Shown: piece after piece, positions 8,505 to 16,400 of the stretch | Layout of the letters: the number at the start of each line of letters is the position of its first letter | How positions within the stretch are numbered: the stretch's first letter is position 1 | Assembly: GCA_016871015.1 (NCBI GenBank) | Contig: VFZX01000009.1 | Span: forward strand, 1 to 51,601 | Length of the DNA stretch: 51,601 nucleotides | Direction of reading: 5' to 3' | Source: Acidobacteriota bacterium | GTDB taxonomy: Bacteria > Acidobacteriota > Terriglobia > Bryobacterales > Bryobacteraceae | Notes under the pieces: model-generated | Seen by the model: the letters and a program-made list of their open reading frames with translations, nothing else | What the model was told of the DNA's origin: nothing | The model's database searches: none | Made by a program: the position numbers and the translations under genes

Positions 8505-11500
8505 ATGAGGATTCTCCGCCCGCTCGCCATCGTATTCGCCGTCCGCGCCCTGGCACAAACGCCGAACGCGCAAATCACCGGACTCGTCACCGACCCCACG
8601 GGAGCCGTCATGGCCGGAGTGAAGGTCACGGTCACTGATGTCGACCGGCGGCAGGACCGCGCCACGGAAACGAATGAATCCGGCTCCTACCGCGTGCTTT
8701 TCCTGGGACCGGGCAACTATCGCGTCAGCCTTGAAAAGTCCGGGTTCAAGCCAGTGGTCCGGCCGGGAGTCACGCTGGCCGTGGATCAGGTGGCGCGCCT
8801 CGACTTCGCCCTCGAAGTAGGCGCGACCAGCGAGCGTGTCGAGGTGCTGGCTGACACGCCACTGCTCGACGCCGAGACCTCGTCACTCGGCCAGGTGATC
8901 GACAACAAGCGGATCGTCGAGCTGCCCATGAACGGGCGCAACATCATGAGCCTGGTGCAATTGAGCGCCGGGGTCCAACCGCTCTCCGGCATCAACGCGG
9001 GATTCTCCGAGACCGGGAACTTCTCCGCGTCGAACCTGTCGATGAACGGCGGGCGCGGGTCGCTGAACGCGCTGCTGCTCGACGGCGCCAACAACGCGGC
9101 GCCCGAACGCGAAGAGAACGCGGTGTCGCCGAGCGTCGACGCGGTGGAGGAATTCAAGGTCTACACCAACGGCGCCTCGGCGGAGTTTGGCCGGACCGCG
9201 GGGGGCGTGATCAGCATCGTAACGAAGAGCGGTACCAACGAGCTGCATGGCACCTTGTACGAGTTCTTGCGCAACGACCGGCTGGACTCGCGCGACGCCT
9301 TCGCCAGCGCCCGCGGAGTCCTGCGCTACAACCAGTTCGGTGGCACCACTGGTGGGCCCGTCTACGTCCCGAAGCTCTACAACGGCAAGGATCGCACTTT
9401 CTTCTTCTTCAGCTACGAGGGATACCGCAATCACTTCCCGGCGAACCGGCTGAACACGGTGCCCACTCCCGCGCAGCGCGAAGGCGACTTCTCAAACACG
9501 CGGCTTGCGAACGGGAACCTGCTGCCCATCTACGACCCTCTGTCGACCCGCGCCAACCCGGCCGGCGGATTCGCGCGCGACCTGTTCCCCGCCAACCGCG
9601 TTCCGACCGCGCGTTTTGACCGGATTTCGCGCGCCATTGTCGACCAGCGCGTCCCGCTGCCCAACCGGGCGCCCGCCAATCCGGTCACCAACGTTCAAAA
9701 TTTCTTTCAGCAGGTGGGACGGCTGATCGACAACGACCAGTGGATGGGCCGCTTCGATCACAACCTGACGTCGAATCACCGCGTGATGTACCGGCTTACG
9801 TACAACCGCAACATCGTCGGCGGGGACCGCGTGTGGACCCAGTCCGACGACGAGTTCGTGCGCAACTACCAGCAAGCCGTCGCGTCCTGGACCCATACGC
9901 TGAGTCCGCGGATGGTCGGCGACTTCCGCGCCGGCTATGTGCTCACTGTGATCACACGGCATCCCCAAAGCAGCCGCACGGATGTCGAGGCCTTGAACTA
10001 CCCGGCGGTGCTGCCCCGGCTGCACTTGCCCCAGCACGTGATCGCCGACTTCACCACGATCGGCGGCAACTCGATCGTCGACGGTGGGCTCTCGACAATC
10101 TCAGCGTCGGAGACTCTGACGCGGACGATGGGCAGCCACACGCTCAAGTTCGGAGGCGAGGCGCGCGCGATCCGCCGCAACCGTTACCAGTTCGGCGGCC
10201 TGAACGGAACATTCAACTTCAACCGGGACCTCACCGGGAATCCGCAGCAGCCGGCCAACACGGGCTACGGTGTGGCGACGTTTCTCCTCGGCGCTGTAAA
10301 CGCGGGCAACATCACGGTGGGAGAGAAGCGCCATGAGCGTGGCAAGTACTACGCGGCATTCGTTCAGGATGACTGGCGCGTGGGCCGGCGCCTGACGTTG
10401 AACATCGGGTTGCGCTACGACGTGGAGACACCGCCAGTCGACATCTACAACCAGAAGTCGAACTTCAACCTTGATCGCGTGAATCCGGTGACCGGAGTGC
10501 CGGGAGTGCTCGAATACGCAGGGGTCAACTTTGGCCGGAGTCCGGTGCCGGTGGACTTCAACAACTGGGGTCCGAGGCTCGGCTTCGCCTACACGGTGGA
10601 GGGCAGCACCGTGATCCGCTCATCGTACGGAATCTTCTATCAACCCGACTTCACGACGTTTGAAAGCAACCAAGGGTGGAGCGCGACGACTCCCTTCAAC
10701 GATCCGAGCATTGGCCCGCGCCCAACTTTCTACTTGTCGGAGGGTCCGAGGCCGGGGTCGATCATCAGTCCGCCGGGATCTTCGCTCGGCGACGCGGGTT
10801 TCCTCGGCCAGGGCGTGAGCACGCGGCTGGGAACGGACCGGACACCCTACGTCCAGCAGTGGAGTTTCGGCGTTCAACGTGCGCTGCCCGGCGACTGGAG
10901 CGTGGAGGCGGTCTATACGGGATCGAAGGGGACCAAACTCGGCCAGGGCGGGGACAATGACGACATCAATGAGCTGCCGCCGCAGTTCCTGTCGCAGGGA
11001 CTGGCGCTGCAACAGCAGGTGGCGAATCCGTTTTTCCGGGCCGGTGCATTCGGAGCGACGGTGCCGCGGTCGCAGTTGCTGCTGCCGTATCCGGCCTACC
11101 GTGGGGTGTCGGTGACTGCTCCCCACTGGGGCAGTTCCATCTACCATGGGCTTCAGTTCACGGCGCGGCGGCGATTCCGGTCCGGATTCTCACTGCTGGC
11201 CTCATTCACCGCGGGCAAACTGATTGACGACATGGCGCAAGGCGTCAGCAGCGGGTTCACCGGATTCAATCAAGGGGTCAGCGGCACGCAGAGTTTCTAC
11301 AACAGGCGCGCGGAGCGGTCGATCTCCCCGGGTGACATCGCCCGGCGCCTCGTCATCAGTGGCATCTATACGCTGCCGTTCGGGAGGGGCCAGCGCTGGG
11401 TGAAGAACGGCATCGCGAGCTGGATCATCGGAGGATGGCAGCTTGCGGGTACGAACACGCTGGCGGGAGGGGTTCCGGTGGCGATCCGTGGCGCGCAGAA

Positions 11501-11867
11501 CTTCGCGGCGGACCGGCCGAACAGCCTGGGCCGCAGCGGGGAGCTGCCGCGGCCGGAGCGCACCGCCGGGCGGTGGTTCGACACGTCCGCGTTCTCGCTG
11601 CCACCGCTCTACACGTTCGGCAACGTGGGCCGCGTGCTGCCGGACACCCGGGGTCCGGGCGTGTTCCAGCTCGATGCGAGCATCCATAAGTTCTTCCCTT
11701 TGGGCGAGCGGTTCCGCGTGCAGTTGCGCGGAGAGGCGTTCAACGCGACCAACATGGTCAACCTGGGCATGCCGAACGTGAACATGCTGGCAACCGACTT
11801 TGGGCGCATCGGCGGGACTCAGACGCCGGCGAGGATTATTCAGGTGGGCGCGAAGGTGATTTTCTAG
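8505..11867 (+). CDS. TonB-dependent receptor-like outer-membrane protein with carboxypeptidase-regulatory domain (Oar type)
   Basis: 1120 residues. A signal peptide (about residues 1-18, ending RALAQT) is followed by a carboxypeptidase-regulatory-like beta-sandwich (about 22-105, GLVTDPTGAVMAGVKVTV), a plug-like region with LPMNGRNIMSLVQLSAGV and a TAGGVISIVTKSGTNELHG segment, and a long beta-barrel. The chain ends in an aromatic residue (AKVIF), as expected for outer-membrane barrel assembly. This family is hugely expanded in Acidobacteria and probably imports or binds large nutrients such as saccharides or peptides; the substrate is not readable here. GGAAGGAG at 8467 is too far from the ATG to be its ribosome site, so initiation is uncertain by a few codons. 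Confidence 0.93.
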   Translation: MRILRPLAIVFAVRALAQTPNAQITGLVTDPTGAVMAGVKVTVTDVDRRQDRATETNESGSYRVLFLGPGNYRVSLEKSGFKPVVRPGVTLAVDQVARLDFALEVGATSERVEVLADTPLLDAETSSLGQVIDNKRIVELPMNGRNIMSLVQLSAGVQPLSGINAGFSETGNFSASNLSMNGGRGSLNALLLDGANNAAPEREENAVSPSVDAVEEFKVYTNGASAEFGRTAGGVISIVTKSGTNELHGTLYEFLRNDRLDSRDAFASARGVLRYNQFGGTTGGPVYVPKLYNGKDRTFFFFSYEGYRNHFPANRLNTVPTPAQREGDFSNTRLANGNLLPIYDPLSTRANPAGGFARDLFPANRVPTARFDRISRAIVDQRVPLPNRAPANPVTNVQNFFQQVGRLIDNDQWMGRFDHNLTSNHRVMYRLTYNRNIVGGDRVWTQSDDEFVRNYQQAVASWTHTLSPRMVGDFRAGYVLTVITRHPQSSRTDVEALNYPAVLPRLHLPQHVIADFTTIGGNSIVDGGLSTISASETLTRTMGSHTLKFGGEARAIRRNRYQFGGLNGTFNFNRDLTGNPQQPANTGYGVATFLLGAVNAGNITVGEKRHERGKYYAAFVQDDWRVGRRLTLNIGLRYDVETPPVDIYNQKSNFNLDRVNPVTGVPGVLEYAGVNFGRSPVPVDFNNWGPRLGFAYTVEGSTVIRSSYGIFYQPDFTTFESNQGWSATTPFNDPSIGPRPTFYLSEGPRPGSIISPPGSSLGDAGFLGQGVSTRLGTDRTPYVQQWSFGVQRALPGDWSVEAVYTGSKGTKLGQGGDNDDINELPPQFLSQGLALQQQVANPFFRAGAFGATVPRSQLLLPYPAYRGVSVTAPHWGSSIYHGLQFTARRRFRSGFSLLASFTAGKLIDDMAQGVSSGFTGFNQGVSGTQSFYNRRAERSISPGDIARRLVISGIYTLPFGRGQRWVKNGIASWIIGGWQLAGTNTLAGGVPVAIRGAQNFAADRPNSLGRSGELPRPERTAGRWFDTSAFSLPPLYTFGNVGRVLPDTRGPGVFQLDASIHKFFPLGERFRVQLRGEAFNATNMVNLGMPNVNMLATDFGRIGGTQTPARIIQVGAKVIF

Positions 11868-11897
11868 TCTGACAATCAGCTTCGTTCGCTGTGCCGC

Positions 11898-12155
11898 TAC
11901 TCCGTTTCACGGATGTGCCTGAGCCGGGCGCGCTGTTCCCCGGTCAGAGCCGATTGCGATCACGCGCGGAAGGTCAGCCCGCTCGATCATGACGTCAATA
12001 TCGCGGGTGAGCGACGCGTGCTCCGGGCCGGTGTTCTCCACGTGTAGAAAGACGGCGAGGCCCCCAATCAGCTCGTGCGGACCACCTGCGTCTTCCAAGG
12101 GGACCGACAGCTTCTGGAATGTGCCGATGAGCTCGAACAGGCGTTCGTCGAACAA
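11898..12155 (-). pseudogene. Nucleotidyltransferase-like gene (AbiEii-type fold) with internal deletion
   Basis: From a TTG at 12155 the frame gives an N-terminal half with the nucleotidyltransferase signature (ELIGGLAVFLHV ... LTRDIDVMIERADLPRVIAI). Just after the second beta strand (near 11950) the reading jumps: a +1-shifted frame then encodes LTGEQRARLRHIRETE and a stop at 11900-11898, which looks like the natural carboxy end of the same family. A large piece of the middle has therefore been lost and the two ends joined out of frame. Read without a shift the product ends at 11907 as an 82-residue truncated protein. The family is often the toxin or antitoxin half of type IV-like systems. 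Its neighbours are a conserved unnamed gene and a dead transposase, consistent with a decaying accessory island. Confidence 0.6.
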
Positions 12156-12200
12156 GAGGTTTTACGCCTCGTCCGGAGAATTTGTGCGTATCTGGGGAGC

Positions 12201-12638
12201 TCAGGGCTCGGGCTGAGTGCGGAAGCGGTGGAGCTTTCGGCAGGTCGCATCGAAGGATCGTTGTTCGTCTTCCGATCCGTTGTACAACAGCGGTCCTCCG
12301 TCCTCGTGAACTACCTTGCTCAGCAGCCGGTCTGCCGGCAACCTTCTCAGAGAAGGATCAAAGTTCAGGTAGCGGATGATCTCTCCGCCCAGAAGCCAGA
12401 GATTGTCCACATGCCGGCGGATCGTCTTTGGGGAAAGGCTGGATAAGGCCAGATGCTCGATGAAGGGCTGGAAGCAGGTGACCAGTTCTTCTCCCGGTGG
12501 CACGTCCTTCTCCACCCCCATCCATGACCGCGGCCAACGATCCAGATCCTGGCTATAAGCGGAAGCTTGGGAAGCGGCCTGCGGCGAGGCGCGAGGGATT
12601 GCCCTGGAACTTTCCCGCTTCGCCTTGATCCGCGCCAT
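12201..12638 (-). CDS. Conserved protein of unknown function
   Basis: 145 residues from the ATG at 12638 (a GTG at 12650 is also in frame). The protein has a basic amino end (MARIKAKRESSRA) and a well-formed body with WPRSWMGVEKDVPPGE, LSPKTIRRHVDNLWLLGGEI and DEQRSFDATCRKLHRF. I believe this is a widespread small family found scattered in many bacteria, but I know no function. The KTIRRHVDNLW segment looks like a helix-rich, possibly DNA-contacting, element; that is only an impression. Its ATG and the transposase ATG at 12637 share one CCATGG palindrome on opposite strands, so one of them, most likely the transposase, was brought here by insertion or deletion. Confidence 0.6.
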   Translation of the reverse strand: MARIKAKRESSRAIPRASPQAASQASAYSQDLDRWPRSWMGVEKDVPPGEELVTCFQPFIEHLALSSLSPKTIRRHVDNLWLLGGEIIRYLNFDPSLRRLPADRLLSKVVHEDGGPLLYNGSEDEQRSFDATCRKLHRFRTQPEP

Positions 12639-13330
12639 GGAACTGACCACGATTCTAAACCACTGCCATCATCAGCGGGGATTCGTCTACCAGCACGCTC
12701 GCTTTGGCCCTGACAAGAACACCGTCGAAGTGGCGGTGCGGCCGCGGCAGGGCACCGCGGCGATCTGCTCGGGGTGTCAGAAGCCGGCGCCGGGTAATGA
12801 CCACCTTCCCGAGCGGCGCTTCGAGTTCATCCCCTTCTGGTTCCCTGGAGCGATGGCAAACACCAGTCCACCAAGGCTCACATGCTCTTCCTGGCCCGCT
12901 GGGCGCGCAAGCTCTCCTGGAAGGAAAGCCTTCCGCACTTCCTGGGATCGGGTTTGCGACGCCGTCGAGTACGTGGTCGGCTGGGGTTTGAAGCATCGCA
13001 CCCTGGAATCGATCCGTGCCATCGGCGTAGACGAAATCCAGTACGCCAAAGGCCACAAGTACCTGACGCTGGTCTATCATATCGACCAGGGCATCACCCG
13101 CCTGCTCTGGGTCGGCTTCCAGGGTTTCTTCACCGTCATTGGTGAAAACTGGCCTCGCAGATCGAGTTCGTCTGCTCGGACATGTGGCAGCCCTACCTGG
13201 ACGTCATCCGCGAGAAATGCCCGCAAGCCCTGAACATCCTCGACCGCTTCCACATCGTAGCCAAGATGAATACCGCCCTGGACGAGGTGCGCGCCGGCGA
13301 ATCCCGCCACATGGCTCATCTGCTCCGGGG
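12637..13330 (+). mobile_element. Degenerate ISL3-type transposase remnant
   Basis: Fragments of an ISL3-family transposase in two frames. The frame from 12637 (MELTTILNHCHHQRGFVY) gives the amino end. From about 12860 the frame is shifted (GKHQSTKAHMLFLARWARKLSW). From about 12925 it returns (FRTSWDRVCDAVEYVVGWGL, VDEIQYAKGHKYLTLVYHID), and from about 13145 it shifts again (QIEFVCSDMWQPYLDVIREK, ILDRFHIVAKMNTALDEV). The zinc-finger segment near 12840 and several residues after LLWVG (13120) are missing. No terminal inverted repeats were found. The carboxy half of the transposase is absent: homology ends close to 13320-13330, right at the stop of the S41 protease gene. The element cannot move by itself. 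Confidence 0.85.
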
Positions 13331-13332
13331 CC

Positions 13333-14784
13333 TCATCGCACTCCCAACACGTCCAGCGCCTTCAACACCACCGGATCCCGCCGCGCCTCCACCTCATCGC
13401 CCTTTTCGACCCCCAACGCCTGATTGAAGATCTCCTGGTGCAGCCGCGCGCGGACCCACTCAATCTCTGCTGTCCACTCGGCAACTCCCGGCTGGATCCG
13501 CCGCTCGGACAGGTATAGCTTCAGGTCGTCCATCATCGCATTGGGCACCTGGAACGCGGGTTCCACTTTGCCCAGCTTCTGAATCGCCACCGTGGCGAAC
13601 TGGGTCAACACGCCGCTTGCATCGAGCACGGTGCGGAGGCGGGTCTGCCGTTCCGGATGGACAGTGAAGTCGGGTTCGATTCCGCCTCCTCCGCGCACCT
13701 TCCGGCCCTTCTCGGTGACGAACTCGCCTTGCTGTTCGAGCGAGGCCCAGCGCGGAGTCTGGCCTTCCAGCGCGCCCTCTTTGAGTGGACGTTGAATCGA
13801 GCGTCCGCTCGGGGTGAAGTAGAAGGCGGTGGTGAGCGCGATTCCCGTCCCTTGTGAAAGCGGGTAGACGCTCTGGACGAGCCCCTTGCCGAAGCTCGGG
13901 ACGCCGATCACCGTCCCGCGGTCGTAGTCCTGCATCGCGCCCGCGACGATCTCGGACGCGCTAGCGCTCTTCTCGTTCATCAGGATCGTCAACGGAAAAT
14001 CGTAACGGGGCCAGTTGCCGGGGACTTCGGTTTCCTCTGCCTGGCGTGCGCGTCCCCGCACGCTGAGCAGCTTCTTTCCAGCGGGCAGGAACAGAGCGCT
14101 GGCTTCGAGCGCCGACGTCAGCACCCCGCCGGGATTATTGCGCAGGTCCAGCACGAGGCCCTTGAGGGATGCGCCGCCCAGCTTGTCGATCGCTTCCTTG
14201 AGCTGCTTGCCGGTGGGCACCTCGAAGCTCGTCACGCGCACATATCCGATCCCGGGACGAAGCTCATAGGCGCGGTCGACCGAAGGTGAGGCGAGTTCTT
14301 CGGGCACCAGCGTGAACGGGAGCAGCCGGGATGCTCCGGCGCGGCGGACGTCGAGCTTGGCCTCCCGCCGCCGGCTCTCGCCCAGCAGCCCGACAAGCTG
14401 CTCCATCGTCAGCCAGTCGAGCCGGACTCCATTGACAGCCACGATCTCGTCCCCGGGCTGGATTCCGGCGCGCGAGGACGGAGTCCCCGCCAAGGTCTGC
14501 AACACGATCACACGGCCGGGGAGCACCGACACCACGGTCCCGAATCCCTTGGAAGTGGAGCGTTCCATCTCGCGCAACTGGTCGAACTGCGAGGGGGAGA
14601 AGAAGACCGTGTGCGGGTCCAACTGCTTCAGCATGCCCGGTATGGCGCCTTCGTAGATCGCCGTGTTGTGGTCGATGGGCGTGGCCGCCTCGGCTTCGAT
14701 CAGTCCGTAGACGGTCGCGAAGCGGTGGAGCTCGCGCTCCATGTCAGAGGCGGCCGCGAACAGCAGGAAGGCCCAGGCGAGCAT
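13333..14784 (-). CDS. S41 family C-terminal processing protease (CtpA-like)
   Basis: 483 residues. Exported serine protease that degrades or trims proteins in the periplasm. A short signal peptide (MLAWAFLLFAAASD) is followed by an N-terminal helical part, a PDZ domain (about 85-165, VLQTLAGTPSSRAGIQPGDE), and the catalytic core. The nucleophile serine lies in NEKSASASEIVAGAMQDYD and the general-base lysine in SFGKGLVQSVYPLSQGTGIA. The carboxy end (LKALDVLGVR, stop TGA at 13335-13333) abuts the transposase remnant, so the last residues and the stop may have been changed by that event. Divergent from the DUF72 gene with only 32 bp between starts. Confidence 0.92.
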   Translation of the reverse strand: MLAWAFLLFAAASDMERELHRFATVYGLIEAEAATPIDHNTAIYEGAIPGMLKQLDPHTVFFSPSQFDQLREMERSTSKGFGTVVSVLPGRVIVLQTLAGTPSSRAGIQPGDEIVAVNGVRLDWLTMEQLVGLLGESRRREAKLDVRRAGASRLLPFTLVPEELASPSVDRAYELRPGIGYVRVTSFEVPTGKQLKEAIDKLGGASLKGLVLDLRNNPGGVLTSALEASALFLPAGKKLLSVRGRARQAEETEVPGNWPRYDFPLTILMNEKSASASEIVAGAMQDYDRGTVIGVPSFGKGLVQSVYPLSQGTGIALTTAFYFTPSGRSIQRPLKEGALEGQTPRWASLEQQGEFVTEKGRKVRGGGGIEPDFTVHPERQTRLRTVLDASGVLTQFATVAIQKLGKVEPAFQVPNAMMDDLKLYLSERRIQPGVAEWTAEIEWVRARLHQEIFNQALGVEKGDEVEARRDPVVLKALDVLGVR

Positions 14785-14804
14785 CAGCCATCAATTCTAG
14801 CTGC

Positions 14805-14810
14805 TACAAT
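14805..14810 (+). promoter_or_regulatory. Possible extended -10 element placing the start of transcription at the GTG of the DUF72 gene
   Basis: The sequence TGCTACAAT has an extended -10 form (TGn-TACAAT). Transcription would start about 7 bases downstream, at or next to the GTG start at 14817, and there is no ribosome-binding site in between. No convincing -35 element. This would make a leaderless or almost leaderless message; it is a sequence-only prediction. Confidence 0.4.
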
Positions 14811-14816
14811 CTCCCC

Positions 14817-15521
14817 GTGGCGAAACTCGTGACCGGCACTTCAGGGTTTTCTTACCCGGCCTGGAAACCAGCGTTCTATCCCCAGGATTTGCCGGCAAAG
14901 AAGTTCCTGAACTACTATTCCACCCGCCTGAACGGGGTCGAGATCAACTACACCTACCATCGCCTCCCCTCAGCTTCCACGGTCGAGAACTGGCTTGAGG
15001 ACACCGGCCCCGGCTTCGTGTTCGTCCTCAAGGCCCACCAAAAGCTGACCCACATCCAGCGGCTCCAGCGGTCGGAGTTCACGCAGGTGTTCTTCAAGTC
15101 GGTCGACGCGTTGCGGATCAAGGGGCGGCTTGGACCGGTGCTGTTCCAGGCGCCACCCAACCTCGCGCTCGATCTCGACCGGCTCCGGGGATTCCTCGAA
15201 GACTTCCCGGCTGATGTCCGCTGCGCTTTCGAATTCCGCAACAAGTCCTGGTTCACCGAGCCGGTCTATGACCTGCTCGAGAGCAAGGGCATCGCGTTGT
15301 GCCTGGCCGAGTCCGACAAACTGACCGTACCGGAGCGTGTCACCGCGGATTTCGTCTACTTCCGGCTGCGCAAGGAGACCTACCCGCCGGAGGAGCGGGC
15401 CGATTTCGCCGCCCGGGTGAAAACCCTGATGAACCGCGGCCTGGATTGCTACGTCTTCTTCAAACACGAGGACACTCCGGACGGTGCGCTTTACGCCGAA
15501 GAGCTTTTGAAGACTTCCTGA
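14817..15521 (+). CDS. DUF72 family protein (YecE-like)
   Basis: 234 residues starting at GTG. It has the family pattern GTSGFSYPAWKPAFYP at the amino end, GVEINYTYHRLPSASTVENW, FVFVLKAHQKLTH, and the late CYVFFKHEDTPDGALYAEEL. DUF72 proteins adopt a TIM-barrel-like fold; their reaction is not established. Length fits the family. No ribosome-binding site is visible in the 7 bases between a likely -10 element and the start. Upstream lies the divergent S41 protease; downstream a 115 bp gap leads to the secreted LolA-like protein. Confidence 0.92.
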   Translation: MAKLVTGTSGFSYPAWKPAFYPQDLPAKKFLNYYSTRLNGVEINYTYHRLPSASTVENWLEDTGPGFVFVLKAHQKLTHIQRLQRSEFTQVFFKSVDALRIKGRLGPVLFQAPPNLALDLDRLRGFLEDFPADVRCAFEFRNKSWFTEPVYDLLESKGIALCLAESDKLTVPERVTADFVYFRLRKETYPPEERADFAARVKTLMNRGLDCYVFFKHEDTPDGALYAEELLKTS

Positions 15522-15636
15522 CCGGAATCCGATAGGATAAGGAGATCCGTACCTCAATCTGGGGGGACACCCCTGCGGAGGCGTTCTGCAACCAGGGTCC
15601 TTGGTAATACATCTATGCATTTGGTAAATTTTAAGG

Positions 15637-16377
15637 ATGGGGTCGCCCGAGTCTGAGGTAGCGTTGCACTTCTTCGCATTCATCGTTTGTTTGATTTTTC
15701 TGCACCCTGCCGCGTCCGCTGAGGAAGCTGCCGGGGAACGCGCCGCGGATGAGATCCTGGACCGGTACTTTACCGCCACCCGCAGCCAGCAGGAGTACCT
15801 GAAGGACCTGTCGATGGAGGCTGATTTTGAAGCCAACGTCCCGAACTTGAAAAAGTCGGGCCGGCTCCACGCTCTCCGCTATATTTCGAAGATCGGGCAA
15901 ATCACCTACCGCGTGTTGTCCCAGCAGGGTGACCGGGGCGTGAACAAGGACGTCATCGCCCGCTATATCCAGGCCGAGATGCAGGCGGCGGAAAAGAGCG
16001 GGATCGGCATCAACCACGACAACTACAAGTTCAAGTACCGGGGCCAGCACGGAACTGGGGATTGGCAGTTGCACCTGTTCGAGCTCGATCCGAAGCAGAA
16101 ACGGGTTGGCTTGTTCAAGGGCTGGCTGTGGGTGGAGGCGCGGACCGGAGTCCCGGTGCGCGAGCAGGGGGAGTTCGTCAAGAGCCCGTCGATCTGGCTG
16201 CGCAAGATTTCCTTCGTGCGCGATTACGAGTTGAAGGAAGCCCTGTCGGTCCCGTCGAAAATTGAGACCAGCATCGAGACCCGGATTGTCGGGAAGGCTG
16301 AGCTTACGATCCGCTACACCAACCTCAAGAAGGGGGACGCGCCGCCGGCGGTAGACGCCCAGATTGCGTCCAACTGA
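15637..16377 (+). CDS. Secreted LolA/outer-membrane lipoprotein-sorting-like protein
   Basis: 246 residues. A hydrophobic signal segment (ALHFFAFIVCLIFLHPAASA) is followed by a mature chain that alternates strands in the LolA/LolB-like half-barrel manner: SMEADFEANVPNLKKSGRL, QITYRVLSQQGDRGVN, WQLHLFELDPKQKRVGLFKG, WLWVEARTGVPVREQGEFV, PSKIETSIETRIVGKAELTI. This style of protein is usually exported and may bind lipid; the specific role is unknown. The ATG at 15637 has AAGG directly abutting it, which is not a normal spacing, so the true start could be the TTG at 15664. It ends 23 bp before hpnJ, so it may belong to the same transcript. Confidence 0.6.
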   Translation: MGSPESEVALHFFAFIVCLIFLHPAASAEEAAGERAADEILDRYFTATRSQQEYLKDLSMEADFEANVPNLKKSGRLHALRYISKIGQITYRVLSQQGDRGVNKDVIARYIQAEMQAAEKSGIGINHDNYKFKYRGQHGTGDWQLHLFELDPKQKRVGLFKGWLWVEARTGVPVREQGEFVKSPSIWLRKISFVRDYELKEALSVPSKIETSIETRIVGKAELTIRYTNLKKGDAPPAVDAQIASN

Positions 16378-16400
16378 ACTGACGTACCATGGAGTAGAGT

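Noticed and set aside
15522-15636. Search for a riboswitch before the LolA-like gene (short GGGG/CCCC and ACCA/TGGT repeats)
   Set aside because: The repeats are short and do not match any riboswitch consensus I can recall.
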